A stretch of 8,380 nt of DNA from Porphyromonas sp. (GCA_029983495.1 JASBZJ010000089.1:1-8380); one strand, 5' to 3'; shown: positions 1 through 6,731, counted from the first letter of the stretch. Numbers and translations: made by a program. Notes: a model not told the origin generated them from the letters alone.

Positions 1-117
1 GTAGTTTGGTATTTTCAGTTTTCGCCTATTTGGGTTATTATAATTGCAGCTACGCTTGGTATTATGCATTTATACATAAAAAGTAAAGTTGCTGAAAAGC
101 GAAGCTCAAAAAAGTAA
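1..117 (+). CDS. C-terminal end of a membrane protein, probably the first half of a two-gene chromate transporter (partial)
   Basis: Frame 1 is open from the left edge to a TAA at 115-117, giving the last 38 residues of a protein whose start lies outside the window. The visible part is one hydrophobic segment (about residues 9-27, WVIIIAATLG core) followed by a short basic tail rich in Lys and Arg, as expected for the last membrane helix of an inner-membrane protein ending in the cytoplasm. Only 6 bases separate it from the next gene, a single-domain chromate transporter. Short-chain CHR proteins are commonly encoded as adjacent pairs of about 180-200 residues, so I infer this is the partner half. 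The fragment carries no diagnostic motif itself, so the family assignment rests on position. Confidence 0.6.
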   Translation, partial: VVWYFQFSPIWVIIIAATLGIMHLYIKSKVAEKRSSKK

Positions 118-123
118 GTTACC

Positions 124-729
124 ATGAATATATACCTGCAACTTATTGGGGTGTACCTTAAAATTGGTCTATTTGGTTTTGGAGGAGGCTACTCGATGCT
201 TTCGCTTATTCAGGACGAAGTAGTAACAAAACATGCGTGGCTAACTGCACAACAATTTACCGATGTGGTAGCCTTGAGCCAAGTTACCCCTGGGCCAATA
301 GGGATTAATAGTGCAACATACATAGGTTATACGGTTACGGGTTCGATATGGGGCTCAATTTTAGCCACTCTGGCCGTAAGCTTCCCCTCATTTGTTTTGG
401 TTATGACCATTGCATTTTACTATAAAAAATTCCGACAGAACCAATGGGTTGAGGCAGCATTTACTGGCATTCGCCCTGCTTCAGTTGGGCTAATTGGGGC
501 TGCTGTTCTTATGCTTTCGTTCCACAGTGGCTTTTTGGGACCTCTTCTTTCGCCCAATCGCACCACATCTGCCTACGAAACAATTGTAATTAAGGATAAC
601 TTTCCCGATTTGCGGAGCGGATTTATTTTTATATTTACACTGGTTGCCATGTATAAAAAATGGATTCACCCCATTGCCTTGGTGGGTGTTGCTGGCTTAT
701 TAGGACTTGTTCTCTATGGGTTTTTCTAG
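124..729 (+). CDS. chrA: Chromate transporter, short-chain (single-domain) CHR family protein
   Basis: An integral membrane protein of 201 residues belonging to the CHR (ChrA) family, whose members export chromate by coupling to the membrane potential or protons; many family members have untested substrates. Visible hallmarks are GFGGG at residues 18-22, a V-x-L-S-Q-V-TPGPIGIN stretch at about 49-62, and GIRPA at 115-119, all typical of one CHR domain. Hydrophobic segments lie at roughly 5-20, 73-100, 119-140, 166-177 and 181-200. Its length fits a half-size protein, not the full-length duplicated ChrA of about 400 residues, so it probably works with the product of the gene ending at 117. The start at 124 is supported by full coverage of the domain N-terminus. 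A stretch at about 136-165 is more polar than the rest and is probably a loop. Actual substrate is unproven. Confidence 0.88.
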   Translation: MNIYLQLIGVYLKIGLFGFGGGYSMLSLIQDEVVTKHAWLTAQQFTDVVALSQVTPGPIGINSATYIGYTVTGSIWGSILATLAVSFPSFVLVMTIAFYYKKFRQNQWVEAAFTGIRPASVGLIGAAVLMLSFHSGFLGPLLSPNRTTSAYETIVIKDNFPDLRSGFIFIFTLVAMYKKWIHPIALVGVAGLLGLVLYGFF

Positions 730-759
730 GATGCTTCGTTTAAGGCTTATACAGTTCGT

Positions 760-2163
760 ATGACGCAAATAAACAAATACCGCCTCCGCTATATTTTCGG
801 TGATGTTATTGCCGTTGGTGTTTCGGTATTTCTTTTTAACGTAGTTCGGTATTATTCCGAGCCTGTAACATTAACCTGGGGGGGGCTAACTCATTTTCTT
901 TTTAGTGGGCACAACCTACTTATTAACTTTGCTGTTATACTGTTTTGGATTGCCCTATTTACTTTAAGTGGATATTATAACCAACCCATTAACAAAAGCC
1001 GAATCGATGAGTTCTGGACTTCGCTTTGGAGTATTTCGCTTGGTAGTGTTGTGGCTTTTTTGTTATGGGTTGTTGACGACAAAATACTTAGTCCCTTTAG
1101 CCACCTACATTTACTTTTTATTCTGTGGGGTATTGTTTTTTTACTAGTTTATGGGCTTAGGCTAATATTTACACAGCACGCCATTAGGCAACGGAACGAC
1201 AAACGAAGGTGGCGAAGAGTTATCGCCATAGGAACGCCCGAAGGTATTTGTAGGCTTACACAACATAGCGAACAACTACGAATAACGATTGTGGATATTA
1301 TTGAAGTAAGTAACAAGCATACTTCCAATAGCGCAGTTGTTAATTTGGGTGCACTTATTCGGGGTAGCTTCTACAAAAATCAACCCGAAGCCTTATTCAT
1401 ATCATCACCTCATAGCGAACAAAGCCCTATTGGACATCTTCTCTATCAGTTATACCCACTAGGTTGTTCCATATTTCTTGATGTAGAAAGCCTTCCTCAA
1501 GCCCAGCCACGACCACGCTTATCAAACTCGCTTCTATGGGGGCTACCGATGATTGAAGTAACCGAAACAAACATGAGCGAATTTGCCAAGAATGTAAAAT
1601 GGTGTTTCGATCGCTTAGCATCACTTGTAGCTCTTATACTTCTTGCTCCACTCTTTTTAGTCTTATCGGTTGTTGTTCACAAAAGCTCGAAGGGACCCAT
1701 CTTCTTCAAACAACAACGGATAGGAAAGCATGGGAAGCCTTTTTATATTTATAAATTTCGAACTATGTTCGTTGGAGCCGAAACTGCAGAACCAAAACTT
1801 TCATTTGATGGCGATCCCCGTATTACTCCTGCTGGCAGATGGATGAGACGATACCGCTTGGACGAACTTCCACAGCTTTACAACGTACTTAAAGGTGATA
1901 TGAGTTTTGTTGGACCACGCCCCGAACGGCAATATTATATCAATCAATTGGTTGAATATGCCCCCTATTACTACTTATTGCATAACGTATTGCCTGGCAT
2001 TACCTCATGGGGAATGGTTCGCTATGGGTATGCATCTACAATCGAAGAAATGGTCGAACGCTCACGCTTCGATTGGCTTTACTACGAAAACATGTCACTT
2101 CGCCTCGATGCTACTATACTTATCTACACTGTGGGTACCGTACTTCGTGCTAAAGGGAAATAA
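760..2163 (+). CDS. Exopolysaccharide-type polyprenyl-phosphate sugar-phosphate transferase (WbaP/WcaJ-like)
   Basis: A membrane enzyme of 467 residues that should transfer a sugar-1-phosphate from a nucleotide sugar to undecaprenyl phosphate, the first committed step of a capsule, exopolysaccharide or O-antigen repeat unit. The N-terminal part has four predicted membrane helices (about 11-30, 51-70, 87-105, 115-137), followed by a soluble CoA-binding-like region (about 150-265) and a reentrant/membrane segment at 283-306. The C-terminal sugar transferase domain (PF02397 type, about 277-467) is complete: KFRTM at 332-336, the catalytic Asp-Glu pair D368-E369 in DELPQL, GDMSFVGPRPE at 379-389 and PGITSW at 412-417. 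The start lies 30 bases after chrA; a 10-codon ORF at 731-763 overlaps it as ATGA and might couple translation. No glycosyltransferase, flippase or polymerase genes are adjacent. The sugar cannot be told from sequence. Confidence 0.93.
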   Translation: MTQINKYRLRYIFGDVIAVGVSVFLFNVVRYYSEPVTLTWGGLTHFLFSGHNLLINFAVILFWIALFTLSGYYNQPINKSRIDEFWTSLWSISLGSVVAFLLWVVDDKILSPFSHLHLLFILWGIVFLLVYGLRLIFTQHAIRQRNDKRRWRRVIAIGTPEGICRLTQHSEQLRITIVDIIEVSNKHTSNSAVVNLGALIRGSFYKNQPEALFISSPHSEQSPIGHLLYQLYPLGCSIFLDVESLPQAQPRPRLSNSLLWGLPMIEVTETNMSEFAKNVKWCFDRLASLVALILLAPLFLVLSVVVHKSSKGPIFFKQQRIGKHGKPFYIYKFRTMFVGAETAEPKLSFDGDPRITPAGRWMRRYRLDELPQLYNVLKGDMSFVGPRPERQYYINQLVEYAPYYYLLHNVLPGITSWGMVRYGYASTIEEMVERSRFDWLYYENMSLRLDATILIYTVGTVLRAKGK

Positions 2164-2235
2164 CTTATAACGTAATTATTGGACCTTTTTAAGCCCCTTT
2201 ATTGATGGTCAATGATTAGAATTTAAATTAATCCT

Positions 2236-3621
2236 ATGAGAAATGTTAATGACCTACTTTGCTCCATGAATTCGGATGATGGTGTACAAGGAATACCCCT
2301 AAAAAAGCGATTGGGATACTTAAGAAGATTGCAAAGCGAAATTCAAAAGAACGAGGGTGAAATACTTTTGGCTCTGCAAAAAGATGTATACAAAAGCTCC
2401 TACGAAGGGTACCTTACCGAAATTATGCCCGTCTACACCGAATTACGTTCTTTTCAAAAGCATCTACGGCGCTGGCTGAAGCCCCAAAAGATACATTCTG
2501 CTTTAACGCACTTCGGAAGTAAAGCAACGGTCGTACTCGAGCCTTTAGGAACAGTGCTTATATACTCGCCATGGAACTATCCCTTCCAGCTTGCAATATT
2601 GCCACTTATTGCGGCTATTGGGGCTGGGAACAAAGTTGTTCTTTCGCTTTCGCCAAGTGCCCCACATACGTATAACATTATTAAAATGCTCGTAAATAAA
2701 ACCTTTCAACAAACGGATGTTATTGTACTCGATAACGAGCGTTTCAACAGCGAAGAAGTTCTTTCGGTTCGTTGGGATCATATATTTTACACAGGAGGCG
2801 AAGCTTATGCACGAACAATTGCGAAACACGCAGGGGAACACTTAATCCCTCTTACCCTTGAATTAGGAGGTAAAAGCCCCGTTATACTCGACAAAACATA
2901 TAACCTACCCCTAACTTGTAACCGGCTGGCATGGGCAAAACTGTTAAATGCAGGGCAAACTTGTGTTGCACCCGATTATATTTTACTACCTAAGGATCAA
3001 ACCGAGGTTTTTATACCAGCACTTATTAAAGCATTGCAAAAGCAATTGACCGAAATTAGCACATCATCAATGCTTGCAATAAAGCGACCCGAAAAGTTAG
3101 AACTTATTGAGGAAGCATTCAAACACAGTGAGGTAATATATGGAGGGGAAATTGATAAATCAGAGGGGAAAATACAGCCTACAATTGTACTGAATCCACC
3201 ACTCGATAGCTTACTCCTAACCGATGAACTATTCCTACCCATCTTCCCCATAATAACATATAACAATGCTCGTGAAGCTATCGAGTATGTAAATCACCAT
3301 CCTAAACCTCTTGCTCTATACATATATAGTAACTCAAAATGCTTTACCGAGTACATTCTTAATAATACCACCTCAGGTACGGTTGCTATTAATGATAGTA
3401 TTATGCAAATTTCGCATCCCTATTTGCCGTTTGGAGGAGTAGGTGAAAGTGGTATGGGGCGATACCACGGTCGTAGTGGTGTTGAACAACTATCGAACCA
3501 CAAAAGTATTTTACGTGCCTCAAATTTGTTTGATATAAAGCTGCGCTACACATTAGGAGGTAAACTTTCCTCGCTTCGAAAGCTTAATAGTATACTCAAT
3601 TGGTTCTCGAAATATAAGTAG
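2236..3621 (+). CDS. Aldehyde dehydrogenase, ALDH3 (class 3/fatty aldehyde) type
   Basis: A soluble NAD(P)-dependent dehydrogenase of 461 residues that oxidises an aldehyde to the carboxylic acid. It follows the ALDH3 layout: PWNYP with oxyanion Asn114, FYTGG at 184-188, LELGGKSP with general base Glu209, the nucleophile Cys243 in GQTCVAPDY, and PFGGVGESGMGRYHG at 398-412. Its length fits ALDH3 enzymes, which lack the N-terminal extension of class 1/2 enzymes. Two cofactor-site motifs differ: the usual VVLKPSE reads VVLSLSP at 134-140, losing the lysine, and the usual EIFGP reads ELFLP at 331-335. The stretch around 268-290 is also shorter than in mammalian ALDH3A1 as I recall it. The catalytic residues are intact, so I read it as a working but divergent enzyme. 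Substrate is unknown. The 72-base gap from the preceding gene shows no clear promoter. Confidence 0.92.
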   Translation: MRNVNDLLCSMNSDDGVQGIPLKKRLGYLRRLQSEIQKNEGEILLALQKDVYKSSYEGYLTEIMPVYTELRSFQKHLRRWLKPQKIHSALTHFGSKATVVLEPLGTVLIYSPWNYPFQLAILPLIAAIGAGNKVVLSLSPSAPHTYNIIKMLVNKTFQQTDVIVLDNERFNSEEVLSVRWDHIFYTGGEAYARTIAKHAGEHLIPLTLELGGKSPVILDKTYNLPLTCNRLAWAKLLNAGQTCVAPDYILLPKDQTEVFIPALIKALQKQLTEISTSSMLAIKRPEKLELIEEAFKHSEVIYGGEIDKSEGKIQPTIVLNPPLDSLLLTDELFLPIFPIITYNNAREAIEYVNHHPKPLALYIYSNSKCFTEYILNNTTSGTVAINDSIMQISHPYLPFGGVGESGMGRYHGRSGVEQLSNHKSILRASNLFDIKLRYTLGGKLSSLRKLNSILNWFSKYK

Positions 3622-3662
3622 TACTTCGGTTTAAACGAAATCCTATCTATTGAAGTATCGCA

Positions 3663-3722
3663 GAAACCATTCAAGCTCGTCTATGTATGTATACAGAAAT
3701 ACGACCGAGCTTGAATGGCTTC
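3663..3722. repeat. 17-bp inverted repeat between convergent genes
   Basis: The arms at 3663-3679 (GAAACCATTCAAGCTCG) and 3706-3722 (CGAGCTTGAATGGCTTC) are reverse complements apart from one position, with a 26-base spacer. In a minus-strand RNA the odd pair is a U-G wobble, so the stem would be continuous; in a plus-strand RNA it is an A-C mismatch. The repeat sits between the end of the aldehyde dehydrogenase gene and the end of the lipoprotein gene, where a bidirectional terminator would be expected. Neither side has a U-rich run after the stem, and the loop is long for an intrinsic terminator, so the terminator reading is only tentative. It may instead protect mRNA 3' ends or be a dispersed repeat copy. 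Confidence 0.75.
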
Positions 3723-3758
3723 AAATGCAGTGCTTACAAGGTATTTTAGTGGAAGTTT

Positions 3759-4493
3759 CTACTTCGAGATTTTTACTAGCATTTCATGTGTTTTTTCCTT
3801 TTTCGTTGCTCGATCATATTCCTTCAACACAACCTTATATTGCCCTTCTAGCTTATATGGAGCAATGGGTTGTAATAAAATATGCCCACCATAATACCCA
3901 TGGCAATCGATAAGAGCAAGATCTTTACTCGTTATTTTGCTTAGAACCTTTTTAATTTCGAACGATTTAAATGTATCATACTTCTGCTTAGCATTTGATT
4001 CTTCCTTATAACCATTTTCGATAAATGGGATGAAACTCTTCGCAATGTACGTTAGTTTATCCGAAATATCTGTTTCTACTCCGTTGCGATCTATCTTATA
4101 GCATACAAGCGAATTAAAGCGGTTTGCAATTGCGGCATTTTGTGCAGGTTCGCAAAAAGAACGATTATAGGATGTGTCATTGTACTCTTCGGCTATCATC
4201 CGATGCATTTTTGCCCCCTCACTTTTTTTATCTCCTAGAAAAAAAATATTATAAACTGGAGAGTCAGCTCCTGCACAGACTATAGCAATGCAGTTTAAAT
4301 AATGAGGCATATGTACATAATCATCGGGTATGGCATCTAAATAATGGGCTTCAATACGATTGAATATGCAATAACTCTCCACGCAACTGTAGGAAACTGT
4401 ACAATCTCCTACAACATGATCGGGCTTATGCTTACAAGCAAGTGGCATGAGTAAAAAAGTCACTCCCAACAGTAATAATAGGTGTTTTTTCAT
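3759..4493 (-). CDS. Cysteine-rich lipoprotein of unknown family, second gene of the C10 peptidase operon
   Basis: I do not recognise this 244-residue protein. It starts with a lipoprotein signal peptide: MKKH, a leucine-rich core and a lipobox ending LAC, with lipidation expected at Cys20. The mature part has eight further cysteines (31, 37, 42, 68, 73, 114, 131, 197), an even number that would allow disulfides in the periplasm or at the surface. There is no further membrane segment and no catalytic motif I can name. The C-terminal part (about 176-244) mixes a short helical stretch with an IDCHGYYGGHILL segment and a beta-like end. It begins 22 bases after the C10 peptidase stop codon, so the two are probably cotranscribed. 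Family C10 peptidases in other bacteria can be linked to genes for inhibitor proteins, which makes an inhibitor or partner role possible; this protein is longer than those inhibitors and no similarity is claimed. Confidence 0.85.
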   Translation of the reverse strand: MKKHLLLLLGVTFLLMPLACKHKPDHVVGDCTVSYSCVESYCIFNRIEAHYLDAIPDDYVHMPHYLNCIAIVCAGADSPVYNIFFLGDKKSEGAKMHRMIAEEYNDTSYNRSFCEPAQNAAIANRFNSLVCYKIDRNGVETDISDKLTYIAKSFIPFIENGYKEESNAKQKYDTFKSFEIKKVLSKITSKDLALIDCHGYYGGHILLQPIAPYKLEGQYKVVLKEYDRATKKEKTHEMLVKISK

Positions 4494-4515
4494 AATGATC
4501 TTATTCTATTGTTTA

Positions 4516-5955
4516 TTATGGTTCGATGTTCATTATTGTTTGAAAGTTATAACGGTATACCCTTGACTCTCCTCGCCAAACAGTCTCCTCCTTCTTTGTC
4601 TTGTTGTGTTGAAACTTAGGACCTTTCATTGTATCAAAAACAAACACATTATAATAACCATTAAAATTCTTTGTTACAGTCTTCGGAGCATTATAAGAAG
4701 ACCAAGGAGCCCACCCAAGATTCGCATGAAATAACGGCTGATCATAATATTTTGTTTTTAAGGTGTCTCCTGTATTCTTATGAATGTAATACAAGGGTTG
4801 TCTCGCACGAGCATAGCCATCTAGAACAAAAGCGTGTCCACTTTTCTTATACTCTTTAATTATTGGCGTACGCCACAAAGGATATAATACCTCAACTTTT
4901 GCAGAGTCTGTAGCACTTATATATACAGGTTTCCTTCGACCTCTTTTTCCAGTTAGCTGACCAATAATATTTCCAATGTTATAATTTGTAAGGTATCCTG
5001 GACTTCCATAACCGAATGTTTTAAATGTTCTAGGAACATCTTCATCGAAGGCAGAACTAGCATTTACTCCGTACTTAACCTTTAATGATTGTCCTAAGTC
5101 GTAATAGAGCTTTCCTATTTCAGCATAAGCTGGAGGATAATTTTCTAATGGTTGACCATATGGATGATGTTTTAACATCAAACTCCAATTATACTTTTTA
5201 GGATGCTGGTAGTAAGCCATTATTTGAGCTACAGCAGCTGTTACACAGCCTGCATGATCTGAGTTATACTTATCCTTAGTATACAAATTAAAGGGGATTG
5301 AAGATTGCTCCCACTCAACTGGAAGTATACATCCATCTTGCGATTCAGGAGCAAGTTCCCACGCTCCAAACACCAAATTTGAAACTTCTGCAATAGGATC
5401 GTAATCGGGATCAAAGTCAATAGGTTTTTTAGGACCATTTCCATCTATATCAAAATGATCAACCAATCCATTTTCAGCTAATGAAAAGGTCGTTGCAATT
5501 TGATTCAAAATAAACCCGCCATCAGTCGACTCAAGCTTATCATTTAAATCAAGGTTCCCATGCTCGGCTATCGCCCAAACTGGTTGCATCCTAATGTCAT
5601 CCGATATTATCGCATAACCGTTGCTGTTGGCAAAGTTAACTACGTAAAGTGACGGAATTGTATCAGCATCACCGTTAGAGCGTAAACCTGTAAGTTCTGC
5701 AAGCGACTCAATACTTTCAACAACAATATTCTCGTTCCTAAGGGTGCTGTTCCACAGCATTTTGCGAAGTTGTAAAGCTTGTTGAGCAGCTACATTTTTA
5801 GGGATATGCGTTCCTTGAAAAACAGTGTTAGTATTTTCTAGGGACACAGCATCTGCTTGCGGACTAACCTTCCGTGGTTCGCTACCACAACTTACAGCAA
5901 AGAGAACTAAAACAATAAAGGGCATAAACCCTGTGAAAAAAAACCTAATCTTCAT
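4516..5955 (-). CDS. Lipoprotein family C10 (streptopain/SpeB-type) cysteine peptidase with propeptide
   Basis: A secreted cysteine endopeptidase precursor of 479 residues. A lipoprotein signal peptide ends in AVSC, with lipidation expected at Cys23, so the enzyme is probably tethered to a membrane and not freely released. The propeptide (about 50-170) has the Spi-type pattern: a helix with AAQQALQLRK, then LYVVNFANSNGYAIISDD and VWAIAEHGNLD (103-136). The catalytic domain (about 208-440) carries the nucleophile Cys237 in AGCVTAAVAQIMAYY, the catalytic His374 in GHAFVLDGY, and Asn412 in FHANLGW, then NGYY at 432-435. Compared with the usual NWGWGG...NGYY pattern, the first Trp is Leu413 and about 14 extra residues sit between the two blocks. 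A short tail of about 40 residues follows; no type IX secretion C-terminal domain is evident. The gene has its own upstream promoter candidate and is followed by a lipoprotein gene. Confidence 0.92.
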   Translation of the reverse strand: MKIRFFFTGFMPFIVLVLFAVSCGSEPRKVSPQADAVSLENTNTVFQGTHIPKNVAAQQALQLRKMLWNSTLRNENIVVESIESLAELTGLRSNGDADTIPSLYVVNFANSNGYAIISDDIRMQPVWAIAEHGNLDLNDKLESTDGGFILNQIATTFSLAENGLVDHFDIDGNGPKKPIDFDPDYDPIAEVSNLVFGAWELAPESQDGCILPVEWEQSSIPFNLYTKDKYNSDHAGCVTAAVAQIMAYYQHPKKYNWSLMLKHHPYGQPLENYPPAYAEIGKLYYDLGQSLKVKYGVNASSAFDEDVPRTFKTFGYGSPGYLTNYNIGNIIGQLTGKRGRRKPVYISATDSAKVEVLYPLWRTPIIKEYKKSGHAFVLDGYARARQPLYYIHKNTGDTLKTKYYDQPLFHANLGWAPWSSYNAPKTVTKNFNGYYNVFVFDTMKGPKFQHNKTKKEETVWRGESRVYRYNFQTIMNIEP

Positions 5956-5986
5956 AATGTAATAATATTAACTTCGTCGTATGAGT

Positions 5987-6004
5987 TATCTTTGTGCAAA
6001 GATA
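5987..6004. repeat. Perfect 18-bp palindrome containing two opposed TAnnTTTG boxes
   Basis: The sequence TATCTTTG-TG-CAAAGATA has two perfect 8-base arms separated by two bases; the central TG is the only part that is not self-complementary. Each arm read outward is a match to the Bacteroidota -7 element TAnnTTTG, one on each strand. It could be a divergent promoter core, an operator for a dimeric regulator, or both. It lies 31 bases upstream of the peptidase start codon. Confidence 0.7.
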
Positions 6005-6023
6005 TAAAAATAATATGGAGCAA
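5997..6023 (-). promoter_or_regulatory. Candidate promoter of the C10 peptidase-lipoprotein operon
   Basis: Read on the minus strand, TATCTTTGCA (from 6004) matches the -7 element TAnnTTTG of the Bacteroidota primary sigma factor. A TTG at 6023-6021 lies 16 bases upstream, near but slightly closer than the usual -33 spacing. Transcription would begin near 5990, giving a leader of roughly 35 bases before the ATG at 5955. The leader is A/T-rich and has no Shine-Dalgarno sequence, which is normal for this phylum. Confidence 0.5.
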
Positions 6024-6219
6024 TTCTCATTCAAGAATATTTTACGGTGTTTTTGGTCTGAAACATTTTAGTATTGGGCGTCTTTTATCGGTAAAAACTT
6101 CAAAAAAAATGGTGTATCAATGCGTGTCTTCCTAATTGCTATAATTCTCTATTCTTGATTTTACTATCAGTAGTACGCTGTACTTCCATAATTATGATCA
6201 GTCAAAGCAGTCTTGATAA

Positions 6220-6257
6220 CAATAAAAAACCTCTCCGAAATAGGATTTTCGGAGAGG
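6220..6257 (-). terminator. Intrinsic terminator of trxA
   Basis: Arms at 6230-6240 (CCTCTCCGAAA) and 6247-6257 (TTTCGGAGAGG) form a perfect 11-bp stem with a 6-base loop. Read on the minus strand the stem is followed directly by TTTTTTATTG (6229-6220), the classic U-tract. It sits 65 bases after the trxA stop codon. The plus-strand side is A-rich, so it works in the minus direction. A weaker hairpin (6-bp arms at 6289-6294 and 6308-6313) precedes it and has no comparable U-tract. Confidence 0.9.
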
Positions 6258-6322
6258 AAAAAATAAAAAAAAGACGTTCTATGAAAAGAACTGTTTGTGC
6301 TTTTTGTACAGTTGTTTTTTTC

Positions 6323-6640
6323 TTACAGTAGCTTTTCAGCTTCTTCTTTAAGGGTAGCTTTGTTTTGTGCTCCAACAAGTTTTTTTACAACTTCACCTTC
6401 TTTGTTAAAGAAGAGTATTGTTGGTATGTTGCGTACACCAAATCGGAGAGGAATATCTTGGTTTGCGTCTACATCGATTTTACCTACAATGATACGACCA
6501 TTATATTCTTCAGCGATTTCGTCGATAATTGGACCGACCATTTGACATGGACCACACCATGTAGCCCAAAAGTCGATGATAACTGGTTTTCCTTCAGCCA
6601 TGATTGCATCGTACGATGCGTCGGTTATCTGCATTGCCAT
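6323..6640 (-). CDS. trxA: Thioredoxin
   Basis: A cytoplasmic thiol-disulfide oxidoreductase of 105 residues that reduces protein disulfides and is itself recycled by thioredoxin reductase. The active site WCGPC has Cys29 and Cys32 (preceded by FWATW), the buried Asp is D23 in IIDFWA, and the cis-proline is P73 in NIPTILF. Length and fold pattern match a full single-domain thioredoxin with no signal peptide. The first Met is chosen because the protein then starts MAMQITDAS, close to the usual N-terminus of the family in this phylum; Met3 is an alternative. It lies 104 bases after dnaE on the same strand, has a TACCTTTGCA box in that gap, and ends at a strong terminator, so it can be transcribed alone. 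Confidence 0.97.
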   Translation of the reverse strand: MAMQITDASYDAIMAEGKPVIIDFWATWCGPCQMVGPIIDEIAEEYNGRIIVGKIDVDANQDIPLRFGVRNIPTILFFNKEGEVVKKLVGAQNKATLKEEAEKLL

Positions 6641-6731
6641 AATTCTATTTCTCTATTAAAGGTTTACTTGTTCAGGTTGTTTTTCTTCTTTTCCGTTATC
6701 GTTAGGAGTACCTTTTTCCTAAGCTCCATTG

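Larger units (their letters stand above)
5956..6322. other. Non-coding interval between trxA and the C10 peptidase gene
   Basis: This A/T-rich stretch of 367 bases holds the trxA terminator at its right end and the peptidase promoter candidate at its left end. Between about 6072 and 6219 stop codons are frequent in the frames I read and I find no gene. A 13-base hairpin-like element, AGTAC-GCT-GTACT, lies at 6172-6184; it is too short to interpret. An 18-codon ORF on the plus strand at 6015-6071 is noted but not called as a gene. Confidence 0.7.

Noticed and set aside
2178..2213. Imperfect inverted repeat (ATTGGACC / GGTCAAT) between the transferase and the aldehyde dehydrogenase as a terminator
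   Set aside because: Only 7 pairs with a bulge, a loop of about 21 bases and no U-tract after it; not convincing.
2545..3266. Minus-strand ORFs within the aldehyde dehydrogenase gene (98 and 89 codons)
   Set aside because: They lie entirely inside a well-supported ALDH gene and have no recognisable domain.
3650..3913. Plus-strand ORF of 87 codons covering the inverted repeat and the lipoprotein 3' end
   Set aside because: Overlaps the lipoprotein gene in antisense, and its first part encodes the inverted repeat; no protein-like features.
4516..5955. Type IX secretion sorting domain at the C-terminus of the C10 peptidase
   Set aside because: The last 40 residues lack the usual beta-sandwich pattern and a lipoprotein signal is already present at the N-terminus.
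6015..6071. Plus-strand ORF of 18 codons (MEQFSFKNILRCFWSETF) just downstream of the palindrome
   Set aside because: Very short, no recognisable similarity, no -33 element for the plus-strand box; more likely chance than a gene.
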